Position numbers and translations under genes: made by a program
Assembly: GCA_030431475.1 (NCBI GenBank)
Contig: JAUIJD010000007.1
Location: forward strand, 46,288-110,287
Direction: 5' to 3'
DNA length: 64,000 nucleotides
DNA from: Verrucomicrobiia bacterium
GTDB taxonomy: Bacteria; Verrucomicrobiota; Verrucomicrobiia; Verrucomicrobiales; Akkermansiaceae
In this document: piece by piece, positions 38,102 to 47,428 of the stretch
Position numbering within the stretch: the stretch's first letter is position 1
Layout of the letters: each line of letters starts with the position of its first letter
Notes under the pieces: model-generated
What the model saw: only the letters and a program-made list of their open reading frames with translations
What the model was told of the DNA's origin: nothing
Databases searched by the model: none

Positions 38102-38377
38102 ATGAAATCGGAAATTCATCCCGACTACCAGCCGGCCATCTTCGTCGACATGACGACCGGGGCCCGCTTCATCACCCGCTCGACCAAGACCTCCGAGAAG
38201 AAGGAGACCATCGACGGCGTCGAATACAACGTGATCTCCTCGGGCATCACTTCGGACTCGCACCCCTTCTTCACGGGTCAGAAGCAGTTCGTCGACACCG
38301 AGGGCCGCATCGACAAGTTCCAGAAGCGCTTCGGCACGGTCCGCCGCGCCGGCAAGCCGAAGCTCGGCGGCAACTGA
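38102..38377 (+). CDS. rpmE: 50S ribosomal protein L31 type B
   Basis: 91 aa. KSEIHPDYQPAIFVDMTTGARFITRST and DSHPFFTGQKQFVDTEGRIDKFQKRFG are characteristic of the longer type B (zinc-independent, YkgM-like) L31, and the CxxC zinc motif of type A is absent. A clear intrinsic terminator follows, so it is a monocistronic unit. Confidence 0.97.
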   Translation: MKSEIHPDYQPAIFVDMTTGARFITRSTKTSEKKETIDGVEYNVISSGITSDSHPFFTGQKQFVDTEGRIDKFQKRFGTVRRAGKPKLGGN

Positions 38378-38407
38378 TCGACGGCAGCATCCGCGAATCT
38401 TTCCAAG

Positions 38408-38440
38408 CGCCCGTCCCTTCCATGGGGACGGGCGTTTTTT
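38408..38440 (+). terminator. Intrinsic terminator of rpmE
   Basis: CGCCCGTCCC (38408-38417) pairs with GGGACGGGCG (38425-38434), followed by six T's. Confidence 0.92.
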
Positions 38441-38442
38441 GT

Positions 38443-38496
38443 GGAGCGCGGCGGTGAAAGCCGCATTCTTGCCAGCGGCTTGAAAAGCCGCGCTCC
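38443..38496. repeat. REP-like inverted repeat just before a start codon
   Basis: GGAGCGCGGC (38443-38452) pairs with GCCGCGCTCC (38487-38496), with inner AAGCCGC/GCGGCTT pairing. It ends 2 bp before the ATG of the membrane-protein gene, taking up its whole leader. Confidence 0.7.
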
Positions 38497-38498
38497 CC

Positions 38499-39014
38499 AT
38501 GCCCCTGCTCGCCGAACGCCGGTCCGTCAGCTACGCCGTGATCCTCGGCATCTGGGGCCTCACCTTCGGCTATTGCCTGCTCCACGACCAGTACCTGGTC
38601 CGCCTCGCACCGGAGCATTTCACGGTCTACCACCCGCCGCTGTGGGGGATTGAAAACCCTCCGTTGCTGGCGTCGGCCTGGGCCTTCCGGGCGTCGATCG
38701 GCCCGGGGATGATCATGGGCATGGCGGCGCTCTTCGTCGGCCGCGGCGGCCGTCGGCCGAAGGTGCCGGTGAAGACGATGCTCAAGGGCTACGCGCTGGG
38801 CCTGCTCGTCACCGAGATCTCCGGCCTCGGCGCCGGCGCGTGGTCGTGGTTCACCGGACGCACCCTTTACCCGGAGATCATCTACCCGGAGCTGACCCGC
38901 CCGCTGATCACCAGCCAGTCGATCCAGTTGACCTGCTACCTCGCGGGCACGGTCGTGGCGGTGGTGTATCTGGTTTGGCTTTGGAGGCGGCGCGCCCCCG
39001 CGCCGCGGACTTGA
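38499..39014 (+). CDS. Small multi-pass membrane protein, unknown function
   Basis: 171 aa with four likely TM helices (about 10-28, 62-82, 100-118 and 143-161). No known family was recognised; the loop between TM1 and TM2 is long and contains HFTVYHPPLWGIENPPL. The C-terminal RRRAPAPRT is encoded by the first arm of a perfect 29-bp inverted repeat, and the leader is occupied by another REP-like repeat, so the gene is boxed in by repeats at both ends. No Shine-Dalgarno is visible in the repeat, and the true start could be a later codon. Confidence 0.68.
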   Translation: MPLLAERRSVSYAVILGIWGLTFGYCLLHDQYLVRLAPEHFTVYHPPLWGIENPPLLASAWAFRASIGPGMIMGMAALFVGRGGRRPKVPVKTMLKGYALGLLVTEISGLGAGAWSWFTGRTLYPEIIYPELTRPLITSQSIQLTCYLAGTVVAVVYLVWLWRRRAPAPRT

Positions 39015-39083
39015 CGGGTGGATCGGTTGCGTTGCTGGGCGGGCCCCGCAACGGCCGCGGCGCGGGGGCGCGCCGCCTCCAAA
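38980..39083. repeat. Perfect 29-bp inverted repeat with 46-bp centre
   Basis: The arm at 38980-39008 (TTTGGAGGCGGCGCGCC...) is the exact reverse complement of 39055-39083. The centre contains a further CGTTGC..GCAACG pair. The left arm and the stop codon of the membrane-protein gene overlap. It is probably a REP/BIME-type element. Confidence 0.85.
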
Positions 39084-39084
39084 G

Positions 39085-39118
39085 AAAAAAGCCGGCCCCG
39101 TTTCCGGGACCGGCTTTT
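39085..39118. terminator. Bidirectional intrinsic terminator (rpsA and the convergent gene)
   Basis: A-run plus GCCGGCCCCG (to 39100), TTTC loop, then CGGGACCGGC and a T-run (to 39118). It works in both directions and ends rpsA on the minus strand. Confidence 0.88.
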
Positions 39119-39140
39119 GGGAATCGTTGCGAGGCGAGGA

Positions 39141-40859
39141 TCAATCCTCGTCGCCTTCGTCGGACGGGCTCCACTCCTCGGCCGCGGCGGTGGCGAGGTT
39201 GAAGGCCTGTTCGAGGCCGACCATTTCGGACGAAGGACGCAGGCTCTCGAAGGAGGCGCTCTCCTTCTTGAGTTCCTCTTCCGAGTAGCCGACGGCCTTG
39301 ATCGAGAGACCGATGCGGCGCTCGACCTTGTCGACCTTGATCACGCGGGCCTCGATCTCGTCGCCGACCTTGATGACGTCCTTGACCTTCTCCACGTGAC
39401 CCTCGCTGAGCTGCGAGATGTGGATGAGGCCGTCGATGTCGCCGTCGAGGCTGACGAAGGCACCGAAGGAGGCGATCTTCGCCACCGTGCCCTTGACCAG
39501 GTCGCCGACCTTGAAGCGGTCGTCGATCAGGCTCCACGGATCGTCCTCGAGCTGCTTGACGCCCAGCGACACGCGCTGGTTGGCCTTGTCGATGGAAAGC
39601 ACGATCGCCTCGACCTCGTCGTTCTTCTTGAGGACCTCCGACGGGTGGTTGATCTTGCGCGTCCAGGACATGTCCGAGACGTGGACCATGCCGTCGATGC
39701 CTTCCTCGAGTTCGACGAAGGCGCCGTAGGCGGTGAGGTTGCGGACCGGGCCCTTGATGGTGGCGCCGATCGGGTAGCGGACCTCGATCTCGTCCCACGG
39801 GTTGGGCTCGAGCTGGCGGACGCCGAGCGAGATCTTCTGCTCCTCGATGGAGATGCCGAGCACGACGGCTTCGATCTCCTGGTCGAGCTCGAGCACGTCG
39901 CTCGGGCGGGTGATGCGCTTGACCCAGGAAAGCTCGGACACGTGGACCAGGCCTTCGACACCGCGCTCGAGTTCGACGAACGCGCCGTAGGGCAGGAGCT
40001 TGGTGACCTTGCCCTTCACGGTGGAACCGATCTGGTACTTGCGCTCGATGTCCTCCCACGGGTTGTCGGTCATCTGCTTGAGTCCGAGCGACACGCGCTC
40101 CTTCTCGCGGTCGACGTCGAGGATCATCACCTCGACCGACTGACCGATCATGAGCATTTCCGAGGGGTGGTTGATGCGGCCCCACGACATGTCGGTGACG
40201 TGCAGCAGGCCGTCCATGCCCTGGAGGTCGACGAAGGCGCCGAAGTCGGTGATGTTCTTCACCGCGCCGGTGACCTTGTCGCCGACCTTGACGGTGCGGA
40301 GGAACTGCTGGCGCAGTTCGGCGCGCTCGGCCTCGATGACCTCGCGGCGGGAAAGCACGATGTTCTTCCGATCGTCGTTCACCTTGACGATCTTGAACTC
40401 GTAGATGTTGCCGACGTATTCGGCGAGATCCTTGGGCGGGATGATGTCGACCTGCGAGCCGGGCAGGAAGGCCTCGACGCCGACGTTGACGGTCAGGCCG
40501 CCCTTGACGACCGACTTGACCTTGCCGCGGACCAGTCCGCCGTCCTCGTAGACGCGGACGATCTTGTCCCAGTTCTGTTTGTGCGCGGCCTTCTCCTTGG
40601 AGAGGTCGACGGTGCCTTCGTCGTTCTCAAGGCGCTCGAGGAGGACTTCGACTTCGTCGCCGACCTCGATGTCCTCGTCTTCGAACTCGGAGGCCATGAT
40701 GGTGCCTTCCGATTTGTAGCCGATGTCGACCAGCACGACTTGCGGGCGGATCTCGATGATCGTGCCTTTGACGATCGTTCCTTCTTTGAACTCGGTGAAC
40801 TTCGAATCGATGAGATTGCTCAGTTCTTCGTTCAGCGGTTCAAGCACTTGGGTGCTCAT
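39141..40859 (-). CDS. rpsA: 30S ribosomal protein S1
   Basis: 572 aa with six S1 (OB-fold) domains. Domains 1 and 2 are divergent (GTIVKGTIIEIRPQVVLVDIG; VRGKVKSVVKGGLTVNVGVEAFLPGS), and domains 3-6 are canonical with GAFVxL..xxGxxHxS patterns. S1 binds mRNA leaders and brings them to the 30S subunit. The chosen ATG gives the usual N-terminus MSTQVLEPLNEELSNLIDS. The C-terminus is acidic (SPSDEGDED). Terminators lie on both sides, so it is transcribed alone. Confidence 0.98.
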   Translation of the reverse strand: MSTQVLEPLNEELSNLIDSKFTEFKEGTIVKGTIIEIRPQVVLVDIGYKSEGTIMASEFEDEDIEVGDEVEVLLERLENDEGTVDLSKEKAAHKQNWDKIVRVYEDGGLVRGKVKSVVKGGLTVNVGVEAFLPGSQVDIIPPKDLAEYVGNIYEFKIVKVNDDRKNIVLSRREVIEAERAELRQQFLRTVKVGDKVTGAVKNITDFGAFVDLQGMDGLLHVTDMSWGRINHPSEMLMIGQSVEVMILDVDREKERVSLGLKQMTDNPWEDIERKYQIGSTVKGKVTKLLPYGAFVELERGVEGLVHVSELSWVKRITRPSDVLELDQEIEAVVLGISIEEQKISLGVRQLEPNPWDEIEVRYPIGATIKGPVRNLTAYGAFVELEEGIDGMVHVSDMSWTRKINHPSEVLKKNDEVEAIVLSIDKANQRVSLGVKQLEDDPWSLIDDRFKVGDLVKGTVAKIASFGAFVSLDGDIDGLIHISQLSEGHVEKVKDVIKVGDEIEARVIKVDKVERRIGLSIKAVGYSEEELKKESASFESLRPSSEMVGLEQAFNLATAAAEEWSPSDEGDED

Positions 40860-40979
40860 GGGGTTAGGGGTTGGTTGGTTTGGTTGACTCGCTTGCCTTT
40901 CCGGTGTGCCCCTTTTTCGACCGACGCGCCATGGGGCTCCGACCACGCGACGGCTTGAGGAAAGAGAAACGGGGGCGCG

Positions 40980-41007
40980 AAGCTAGGGATCCGGGGGGCG
41001 TTGACAA
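40980..41007 (-). promoter_or_regulatory. Possible rpsA promoter
   Basis: On the minus strand TTGTCA (41007-41002), 16 bp, TAGCTT (40985-40980), about 120 bp before the rpsA start and just after a terminator. Plausible, not strong. Confidence 0.4.
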
Positions 41008-41011
41008 GTGG

Positions 41012-41033
41012 AAAAGCCCCCGAAATCAGGGGG
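41012..41033 (-). terminator. Intrinsic terminator downstream of the heparinase-like gene
   Basis: On the minus strand CCCCC-(7)-GGGGG is followed by CTTTTC. It separates the lyase gene from rpsA. Confidence 0.65.
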
Positions 41034-41051
41034 TTGCAGCGGATCGAGGAA

Positions 41052-41215
41052 TTTGGAGTGCGGGGGCTTGCCCCCGCTTTTGAGTGATCGAGGAATGCGT
41101 CTTTTCCCGGCGGCGCCGGGGTGCCCGCGAAGCGCTCCTGCTTCCTTGCGGAGGGATCCGGGTTGGCGGGACGACGCCAGTTGCTCGAAAGCGGAGGCAA
41201 GCCTCCGCACTCCAA
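41052..41215. repeat. Inverted pair of 33-bp REP-like hairpins
   Basis: The left copy at 41052-41084 (TTTGGAGTGCGGGGGCTTGC...) and the right copy at 41183-41215, read on the minus strand, are the same 33-bp element with only a few changes (TTTGGAGTGCGGRGGCTTGC...). Each is itself a hairpin. It lies in the gap between rpsA and the lyase gene. Confidence 0.8.
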
Positions 41216-41235
41216 AACGAAGCTGGCCTTCCGCC

Positions 41236-43080
41236 TCAAGGTTTCTCGGGCTCCAGAGCCACCTCAATCCGCAGCTCGCCGGTCGCCGGGGCCGGGGTCT
41301 CGACCCGCAGCATGCGCGTCCCCGGATTCGGGGCGTTGAAGCCGTCGTCCGGCGGGTCGGCCGGGATCACCGAGAAGCGTGCGCCGGAGGGTCCGGAGAG
41401 CCGGGCGCGAAGGGTCCGGCCCGCTTGGTTCAGGGTGGCTTCGCGCCCATCGACCTCGACCTCCGCCCGGGTCGCCATCGCCCAGCGGACCGGGGCTCCG
41501 GGCTTGAGGCCGGTCAGGTGGTCGCGGATCACGACCCGGCGTTCTGCGACTTCGAAGCGGCGGGTCACGCTTCCGGCCTGCCCCTTGAAAACCTCGGAAA
41601 GGTCGAACTCAACCCCCTGCCGCCCGAAGTTTGCGAGTTTCCCCATGCCGTCGGCACGGTGAAGCTGATCATGGATGGTCAATGTGTTGTGGCTCCGGTT
41701 GTTGAGCCGGAAGACCTTCCAGCGGTCGCCGTTCTGGCCCTTGTCCCACAATCCGACACCCTTCGATTCCAGCGAGAGGTAGCTCTGGCTTCCGAGATCA
41801 ATCGCCCAGCGGACTCCATCGGCTTCAAGGATGAAGGATCCGGCGTCCATGTGACCGTGGGAAAGCCGGGCGCAGCCGCCCTTGCAGGCCAGATAGAGCG
41901 CGTCGGGGTCGGTCCAGGAACTGCGGAAAACCGCCACCGGGTTTTCCCCATCCGCCTTCCACGCCAGGGGCAGGTCCGGGACCGTCGAATCGTCGGGCAG
42001 GGCATCCCACCACAGCGCGATCATCCCGAAAAGTCGGTTGGGGCGATAGGTCCTGCCCTGGGCGACGGGCGTGATCAGGGCCTTCTCAAGCGAGCGGCGC
42101 TGGAAGCGAAGCAGCGCGGGATCTCCCATCTCCCGGGCAAACCAGAACATTCCCGGGTGCAGGGCGGGGCCGGCGTGACCGTCGAAGAAGTTGTAAAACA
42201 GACCGGTTGGTCCGGTGACTTGAAGCTGGGCCTGAGCACTCTCGAGGAATCCGGGAGAGCGCTCGAGATCCCAACTCGTTCCGAGGGCGGAGCGCAGCGC
42301 CTCGATCATCAGGCACTGATACACGGTGCCATAGTCCCAGTAGCCGGGGCCTTCGGGGTAGAGGCCGTCGGGTTGGTAAGGCTGAAGCCCGTTGACGATG
42401 CCCTCGCGGGCGTCTTCGAGAAATTCCGCGGCGATCTCCGGCGCTTCGTCGGCGATGGCGAGCGCGCCGAGGGTCAGGCCGCCGAGGCAGACCTGGTTCC
42501 AGTTGTTGCGGGTGCGGTACCAGCCCCGACCGTTGCGGGTCACCTTGAGGCCGGGTTTGAGTCCCAGCGTGAGAATGGCGTCGCGGATGGCCACGCGCGA
42601 TTCGGGGTCGAGATCGGCGTGCAGCCAGTCGTAGCCGAGTGCCAGGGCGGCGGTCATCTCGGCGGTGTCGAGGAAATGGGAGGGGTTCCAGTTGTCGAAG
42701 GCGGCGAGGACCCGCATCTCCTGCTCCGCCCGTTTTGCGAAGCGGGGGTCCTGCTCGAGATGGCGGGCCATCGACCAGAGAATGATGCGCTGCAGGGCCT
42801 GGCGGGAGACGTCGAGAAGCCGCTTTCCCTTCTTCTCGTAGGCCAGCGGCGGCTGCTCAAGCAGCCAGCGCGCGTCGGCGACGATGCGGGCGTTCACCTC
42901 CCGGAGCTCGGGATCGGCTCCGGCCTTCGCGCGCAGGCGCGCCCAACCCCCGTCCTCGATCAGAAGCCTCGGGTGCCCCGGCTTGAGGTCGGCGAGCAGG
43001 GAGTCGGCGGAGACCGGAGACACGGCGATCAGAATGACCGCGAGAAGTCGGCCGAAGATGGCGGAGCATCGGAACATCAC
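41236..43080 (-). CDS. Secreted heparinase II/III-like polysaccharide lyase
   Basis: 614 aa. Signal peptide at 1-25 (LLAVILIAVSPVSA). The N-terminal alpha/alpha toroid (about 30-340) includes RLLIEDGGWARLRAKAGADPEL, NWNPSHFLDTAEMTAALALGYDWL and RTRNNWNQVCLGGL. The C-terminal Hepar_II_III beta-sandwich (about 365-600) has the typical ARLSHGHMDAGSFILEADGVRWAIDLG and NNRSHNTLTIHDQLH. Family members cleave uronic-acid polysaccharides such as heparin, alginate or ulvan by beta-elimination. Position beside a sulfatase suggests a sulfated uronate polymer. ATG 43080 or 43077 are both possible. Confidence 0.9.
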   Translation of the reverse strand: MMFRCSAIFGRLLAVILIAVSPVSADSLLADLKPGHPRLLIEDGGWARLRAKAGADPELREVNARIVADARWLLEQPPLAYEKKGKRLLDVSRQALQRIILWSMARHLEQDPRFAKRAEQEMRVLAAFDNWNPSHFLDTAEMTAALALGYDWLHADLDPESRVAIRDAILTLGLKPGLKVTRNGRGWYRTRNNWNQVCLGGLTLGALAIADEAPEIAAEFLEDAREGIVNGLQPYQPDGLYPEGPGYWDYGTVYQCLMIEALRSALGTSWDLERSPGFLESAQAQLQVTGPTGLFYNFFDGHAGPALHPGMFWFAREMGDPALLRFQRRSLEKALITPVAQGRTYRPNRLFGMIALWWDALPDDSTVPDLPLAWKADGENPVAVFRSSWTDPDALYLACKGGCARLSHGHMDAGSFILEADGVRWAIDLGSQSYLSLESKGVGLWDKGQNGDRWKVFRLNNRSHNTLTIHDQLHRADGMGKLANFGRQGVEFDLSEVFKGQAGSVTRRFEVAERRVVIRDHLTGLKPGAPVRWAMATRAEVEVDGREATLNQAGRTLRARLSGPSGARFSVIPADPPDDGFNAPNPGTRMLRVETPAPATGELRIEVALEPEKP

Positions 43081-43251
43081 AGCGGATCATTACCGAAGCC
43101 ACGCCCCGTCCTTTCGGCCCATCGGCCGTTGCGCCGGAAGGGGCCGGATCGATTCCGCGTGATGACACGAACACTCCCTGCGCTCGGGAAATTCTCTTCA
43201 TGGATGCGCGGAGCCGATGCTCGTGGGTCCGCCAAACCCGTCGACCCACCC

Positions 43252-46200
43252 ATGAAAGGCTTTCTCCCGGTCCTGCTCGCCACCTCCGTCTGCGCCAGCG
43301 GCCAGACGGTCCTGTTCTCCGATTCCTTCGAGCGCCCGGACTCGCGGAACCTCGACGCCAGCCTCGACGGCATCATCGACGGCACCGGCTCCTCGCTTGT
43401 CGCCGACGGGGTCTACCTCCAGCCCTATGTCGATCCCGCCAATGAAACGGGGGGTCCGGACGGCGTCGCCTCGAACGGGGGCGGTTCCCAGATCCTGAGC
43501 GGGGAACTCGAGTTGGCGGACGGGGCGGGCACGTCGAACGCCTACATCAACCACAACTTCACCAACGCCGAGATTCTTGCGGCCGGGGGGTTCGCCGTCG
43601 AGGTGACGGTCGGAGACTACTCATCGACGGCCCGCCAGTTCGGTGGCGGCTTCGCCCTCGGCATGTCGCAGGTGGAGGCCGACTCGGCGGGCGATGCCTT
43701 CAACCTCACCGATCCCAGCATGACCGGCGCGTATCACGGCGATCCCTACGGTGTGACGGGCCAGCCCGTGGCGCCGGGCAACATCGTTTCGGATTTCTGG
43801 ATCGGCCTCCGCGGCAACGATTCGCTGGCCTGGGGCAGCAGCACCGGGAACGTGCTGGGGATCGGGGCCGGAGGCTTGACCGCGAAGACCGGAACGATCC
43901 GGGTCGAGTTCTCGGTGCCCGATTTCGATGCCGGGACAACGGTCGACTACGAGGTCTTTCTCGACGGGTTCGCCCTCGGAACCGGCAGCTTCCAGTGGAG
44001 CGGCACCGGGGAGAACTTCATCGGTCTCGACGCCCGCGACGGCTCGGGCGTGTTCTTCGATGATCTGTCCATCACCACCCTGCCTCCCCAGGTTTCGCTG
44101 GCGGTCAGCCCACCGACGGTGTCGCCGGACAACCCGGCGAAAACGGTGACGCTCGATTGGACCGCCGAAGGACTGCCCGCCGGCGCGACCTACAGCGTCG
44201 GTGCGGACCAGGCCGTGACCTTCCCCTCGGGCGGCGAGACGGGATCGGCGGCGGGTGGATCCGGCAGCCTGACGGCGATCGTCGACGGCACGCTCGGCGA
44301 CACCACCTTCACCATCGATTTCCTCGACGGCCCCACGGTGGTCGCCAGCGCCGACAGCACGGTGCGGGTCGAACGGCCGAACGTGATCCTGATCATGACC
44401 GATGACATGGGCTTCTCGGACTTTGGTTGCTATGGCTCGGAAATCCAGACGCCGACGATCGACACGCTCGCGCAGAACGGCATCCGCTACCGGAATTTCT
44501 ACAACACCGCGCGCTGCTCGACGACGCGCTGCGCGTTGCTCTCCGGCCTCTACACCCACCAGGTCGGCGACCCGCCCGGGGCCTCGCTGCCGCCGCTGCG
44601 CGATGACAACAACGTGACCATCGCCGAGCTGCTGATTTCGACCGGCTACCGGCGCTACATGACCGGCAAATGGCACACGGGCACTTCCGCCAGCCGCTCC
44701 CCGATCGGTCGGGGGTTCCAGCACATCTTCGGCCAGACGAGCGGTGGCAGCTTTCCTCACAACCAAGTCAGCGGCGGCAACCATGCGTCGTTCTGGAACA
44801 CCGCGAATTTCGGCTACTACTCGGAGAACGATGAGATCCCCGAGATCGACTACGGTACCGAGTACCCCGGCACGCCCTTTCACCAGACGACCTTCATCGG
44901 CGAGTACGCGCTGCGTTTCCTCGACCACCACATCGATCAAGACGACGGCGCCCCCTTCTTCCTCTACATGCCCTTCAACGCGGTCCACTGGGACATCAAC
45001 GCCCCGGCGGAGATGGCCGACCGCTACACCGATGTCGGCGATCCCACGCCCGACGGCCTGACCGCCAACGGCGGCCTCGACGGGGGCGACTTCTATCAGT
45101 ACGAGGTCGGCTGGGACCAGACCCGCGCCGACCGCTTCGCCCGGCAGGAGGCGCTCGGAGTACGGGACCCGTCGTGGGTGCTTTCGCCCAAGAGCCCGGC
45201 CATCAACTCGAACGGTACCTCCAGCCCCTTCCCGCCGCTGACCGACATTCCGGCGTGGAACGCGGTCGATGGTGGTGACGCCCGCCGCGCCGACCTCGCC
45301 CGCCGCATGGCGCTCTACGCCGCGATGCTGCAGATGGTCGATGAGAGCATCCAGAAGGTCGTCGACAAGCTCGACACCGAAGGGCTGCTCGACAACACGC
45401 TGATCTTCATCATCGCCGACAACGGCGGCAACTACGAGGGCGGGCTCTACGGCAAGACCGACGGCACCCAGAACGCCGCCCCGGTCACCGGCTTCACCAA
45501 CCTCCGCAACATGGGCCAGGCCTCGAATCCCGACCTCCACGTCGGCGGCGGCTGGGCCAACGTCAACAACACCCCCTTCCGGCTCTACAAGCACTACCAG
45601 CACGAAGGCGGGATCCGCTCGCCCTGCATCGTCCACTGGCCCGACGGCATCAGCTCGCCCGGCCGCTGGGTCGAGGACCGCGGCCACCTGATCGACATCA
45701 TGGCCACCATCTCGGACGTCACCGCCACGCCCTACCCGGCGACCTTCACCGATCCGGACAACGCCAACGTGCGCACCCTGCTGCCGCTCGAGGGCGAATC
45801 GCTGCTGCCGCACTTCGATCCCGCCACCATCGGCGACTTTCCGGAGCGCCCGCTCGGCTTCGAGCACGAGAGCAACCGCGCGTGGTTCAAGGGCGACTAC
45901 AAGTTCGTGACCAAGAACTTCGGCTGGGACTTCGGAGGCACGATCGGCTACTCGGGTCAGGACGAACTCGAACTCTACGACGTCACGGTCGATCCGACCG
46001 AGCTCGACAACCTCGCCCTCTCCCAGACCGAGCTGTTGTCGGAAATGGTCGACGAGTGGAACGCGTGGGCCGACCACGTCGGCGTGCCTTCCGACCGCCT
46101 GCTCGTGCCGGTTGGACCCCAGACCGATCCGGCGCCGCTGCCCACCGACCTTTTCGTCGATCACTTCGGCCGGGCCAACGACGGCGATCACGACGCCTCG

Positions 46201-47280
46201 GCGGATGGCATGTCGGGATCGTTGCTGCCCCTGCTCGGCGCCGGCGCCACCTATTGGGATTCTTTCGAGGGCGGCAGCACCGAGATCTCGAACTTCGGCC
46301 TGCGCATGGCGGCGGGATCGGGGATGACGGAGACGGCGATCCGGCACAACTTCACCGATCCGGAGATCCTTTCGGCCGGCGGATTCTCGGTGCAGGTGCG
46401 GATCGACCACATCGCGAGTGACACCTCCGACAGTTCCAACCGTTACGCCGGCATCGCCGTCGGCCTCTCCGCCGCCGAGGCGCAGGCCTCGGCCGACATC
46501 GGCTCGAACAGCGCGCCCTTCTCCTTCCGTGGAAACGGAACGACGCCGGGCACCGCCGACTTCGTCGTCGATCTCGACATCGACGGCAACGTGAAATGCT
46601 GGTCGAACGGCACCCTGCTCGACACCACCCCGGTCGGCCAGAACACCGGCACGCTGCTCGTCTGCTATGAAACGGCCTCTTTCGATGCCGGGGCGGCGGT
46701 CACGGTCAGTGCCTTCCTCGACGGTCGGCTCGTCGATCTCGATACCGGCGGCGCCGCGACCTCCCGGAGCTTCACCTGGGAAACGGCGGGCACCAACCAC
46801 ATCGGCCTCACCTGCCGGGCCGCGAGCTACGTCTCGCTCGACAACCTCGCGATCCGCACCCTGCCGCTGAGCGGCTCGCTGGCGTCGAACTTCGCGCTCG
46901 ATGCCGGGCTTTCCGGGAACGATGCCGCCGGCGACGCTGATCCCGACGGCGACGGCGACGACAACTTCACCGAATGGCTCAAGAACGGCGACCCGACCGT
47001 GTCGGATGTCGGGAAAAAGCTGCTCGCCCTGTCGCCTTCGCCGTCCGGAGAGTTCCGCTTCAGCTACGTGCACCTCAACGAGGCCGACAAGGCGGGCCTG
47101 ACCTACACCTTCCGCTACTCCCCCGACCTCGCCGGGGATCCGACGACCTGGCCGGGCTTCACGCCGGACCCGATCTCGACGGACCCGCTGGGCGACACCC
47201 ACGAGCTGCGGCTCGTCGGCGTGCCCTCGGCACTCGTCTCGGGGAATCCCCGCCTCTTCATCCTCGTCGAGGTGGAATGA
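43252..47280 (+). CDS. Large secreted sulfatase with two flanking LamG-like domains
   Basis: 1342 aa. A signal peptide (to about 18) is followed by a LamG/concanavalin-like domain (about 20-285), an Ig-like linker (about 287-375), the sulfatase domain (about 375-870) and a second LamG-like domain (about 965-1215). A TSP3/dockerin-like acidic segment (DADPDGDGDDNFTEWL, about 1230) closes the C-terminal region. The active-site signature is CSTTRCALLSG with Cys422, a C-x-T-x-R variant that is matured to formylglycine; PNVILIMTDDMG gives the metal-binding Asp pair. It probably desulfates a polysaccharide outside the cell. The N-terminal domain is strikingly similar to the PEP-CTERM protein encoded 148 bp downstream. 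Confidence 0.92.
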   Translation: MKGFLPVLLATSVCASGQTVLFSDSFERPDSRNLDASLDGIIDGTGSSLVADGVYLQPYVDPANETGGPDGVASNGGGSQILSGELELADGAGTSNAYINHNFTNAEILAAGGFAVEVTVGDYSSTARQFGGGFALGMSQVEADSAGDAFNLTDPSMTGAYHGDPYGVTGQPVAPGNIVSDFWIGLRGNDSLAWGSSTGNVLGIGAGGLTAKTGTIRVEFSVPDFDAGTTVDYEVFLDGFALGTGSFQWSGTGENFIGLDARDGSGVFFDDLSITTLPPQVSLAVSPPTVSPDNPAKTVTLDWTAEGLPAGATYSVGADQAVTFPSGGETGSAAGGSGSLTAIVDGTLGDTTFTIDFLDGPTVVASADSTVRVERPNVILIMTDDMGFSDFGCYGSEIQTPTIDTLAQNGIRYRNFYNTARCSTTRCALLSGLYTHQVGDPPGASLPPLRDDNNVTIAELLISTGYRRYMTGKWHTGTSASRSPIGRGFQHIFGQTSGGSFPHNQVSGGNHASFWNTANFGYYSENDEIPEIDYGTEYPGTPFHQTTFIGEYALRFLDHHIDQDDGAPFFLYMPFNAVHWDINAPAEMADRYTDVGDPTPDGLTANGGLDGGDFYQYEVGWDQTRADRFARQEALGVRDPSWVLSPKSPAINSNGTSSPFPPLTDIPAWNAVDGGDARRADLARRMALYAAMLQMVDESIQKVVDKLDTEGLLDNTLIFIIADNGGNYEGGLYGKTDGTQNAAPVTGFTNLRNMGQASNPDLHVGGGWANVNNTPFRLYKHYQHEGGIRSPCIVHWPDGISSPGRWVEDRGHLIDIMATISDVTATPYPATFTDPDNANVRTLLPLEGESLLPHFDPATIGDFPERPLGFEHESNRAWFKGDYKFVTKNFGWDFGGTIGYSGQDELELYDVTVDPTELDNLALSQTELLSEMVDEWNAWADHVGVPSDRLLVPVGPQTDPAPLPTDLFVDHFGRANDGDHDASADGMSGSLLPLLGAGATYWDSFEGGSTEISNFGLRMAAGSGMTETAIRHNFTDPEILSAGGFSVQVRIDHIASDTSDSSNRYAGIAVGLSAAEAQASADIGSNSAPFSFRGNGTTPGTADFVVDLDIDGNVKCWSNGTLLDTTPVGQNTGTLLVCYETASFDAGAAVTVSAFLDGRLVDLDTGGAATSRSFTWETAGTNHIGLTCRAASYVSLDNLAIRTLPLSGSLASNFALDAGLSGNDAAGDADPDGDGDDNFTEWLKNGDPTVSDVGKKLLALSPSPSGEFRFSYVHLNEADKAGLTYTFRYSPDLAGDPTTWPGFTPDPISTDPLGDTHELRLVGVPSALVSGNPRLFILVEVE

Positions 47281-47428
47281 CGAACACTTCAGGAACACCC
47301 GATGGTTCCATGAAACTTCCTCTACAGATCCCCTCCCGCGTCGGGCAACCCGCTCGGGGGGGTAGGACTCCGGCAGTCGGTTGCCCTAGTTTGAAGTGCT
47401 CATGTCCCCTCTCTCCACGATCGACCCC

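Noticed and set aside
41008..43251. In-frame upstream extension of the sulfatase (about 750 codons)
   Set aside because: Runs antisense through the heparinase-like gene; the signal peptide begins at 43252.
43621..47298. A 1225-codon minus-strand open frame opposite the sulfatase
   Set aside because: Low-complexity Arg/Gly/Val composition and no motif; the plus strand has a signal peptide, sulfatase signature and conserved domains.
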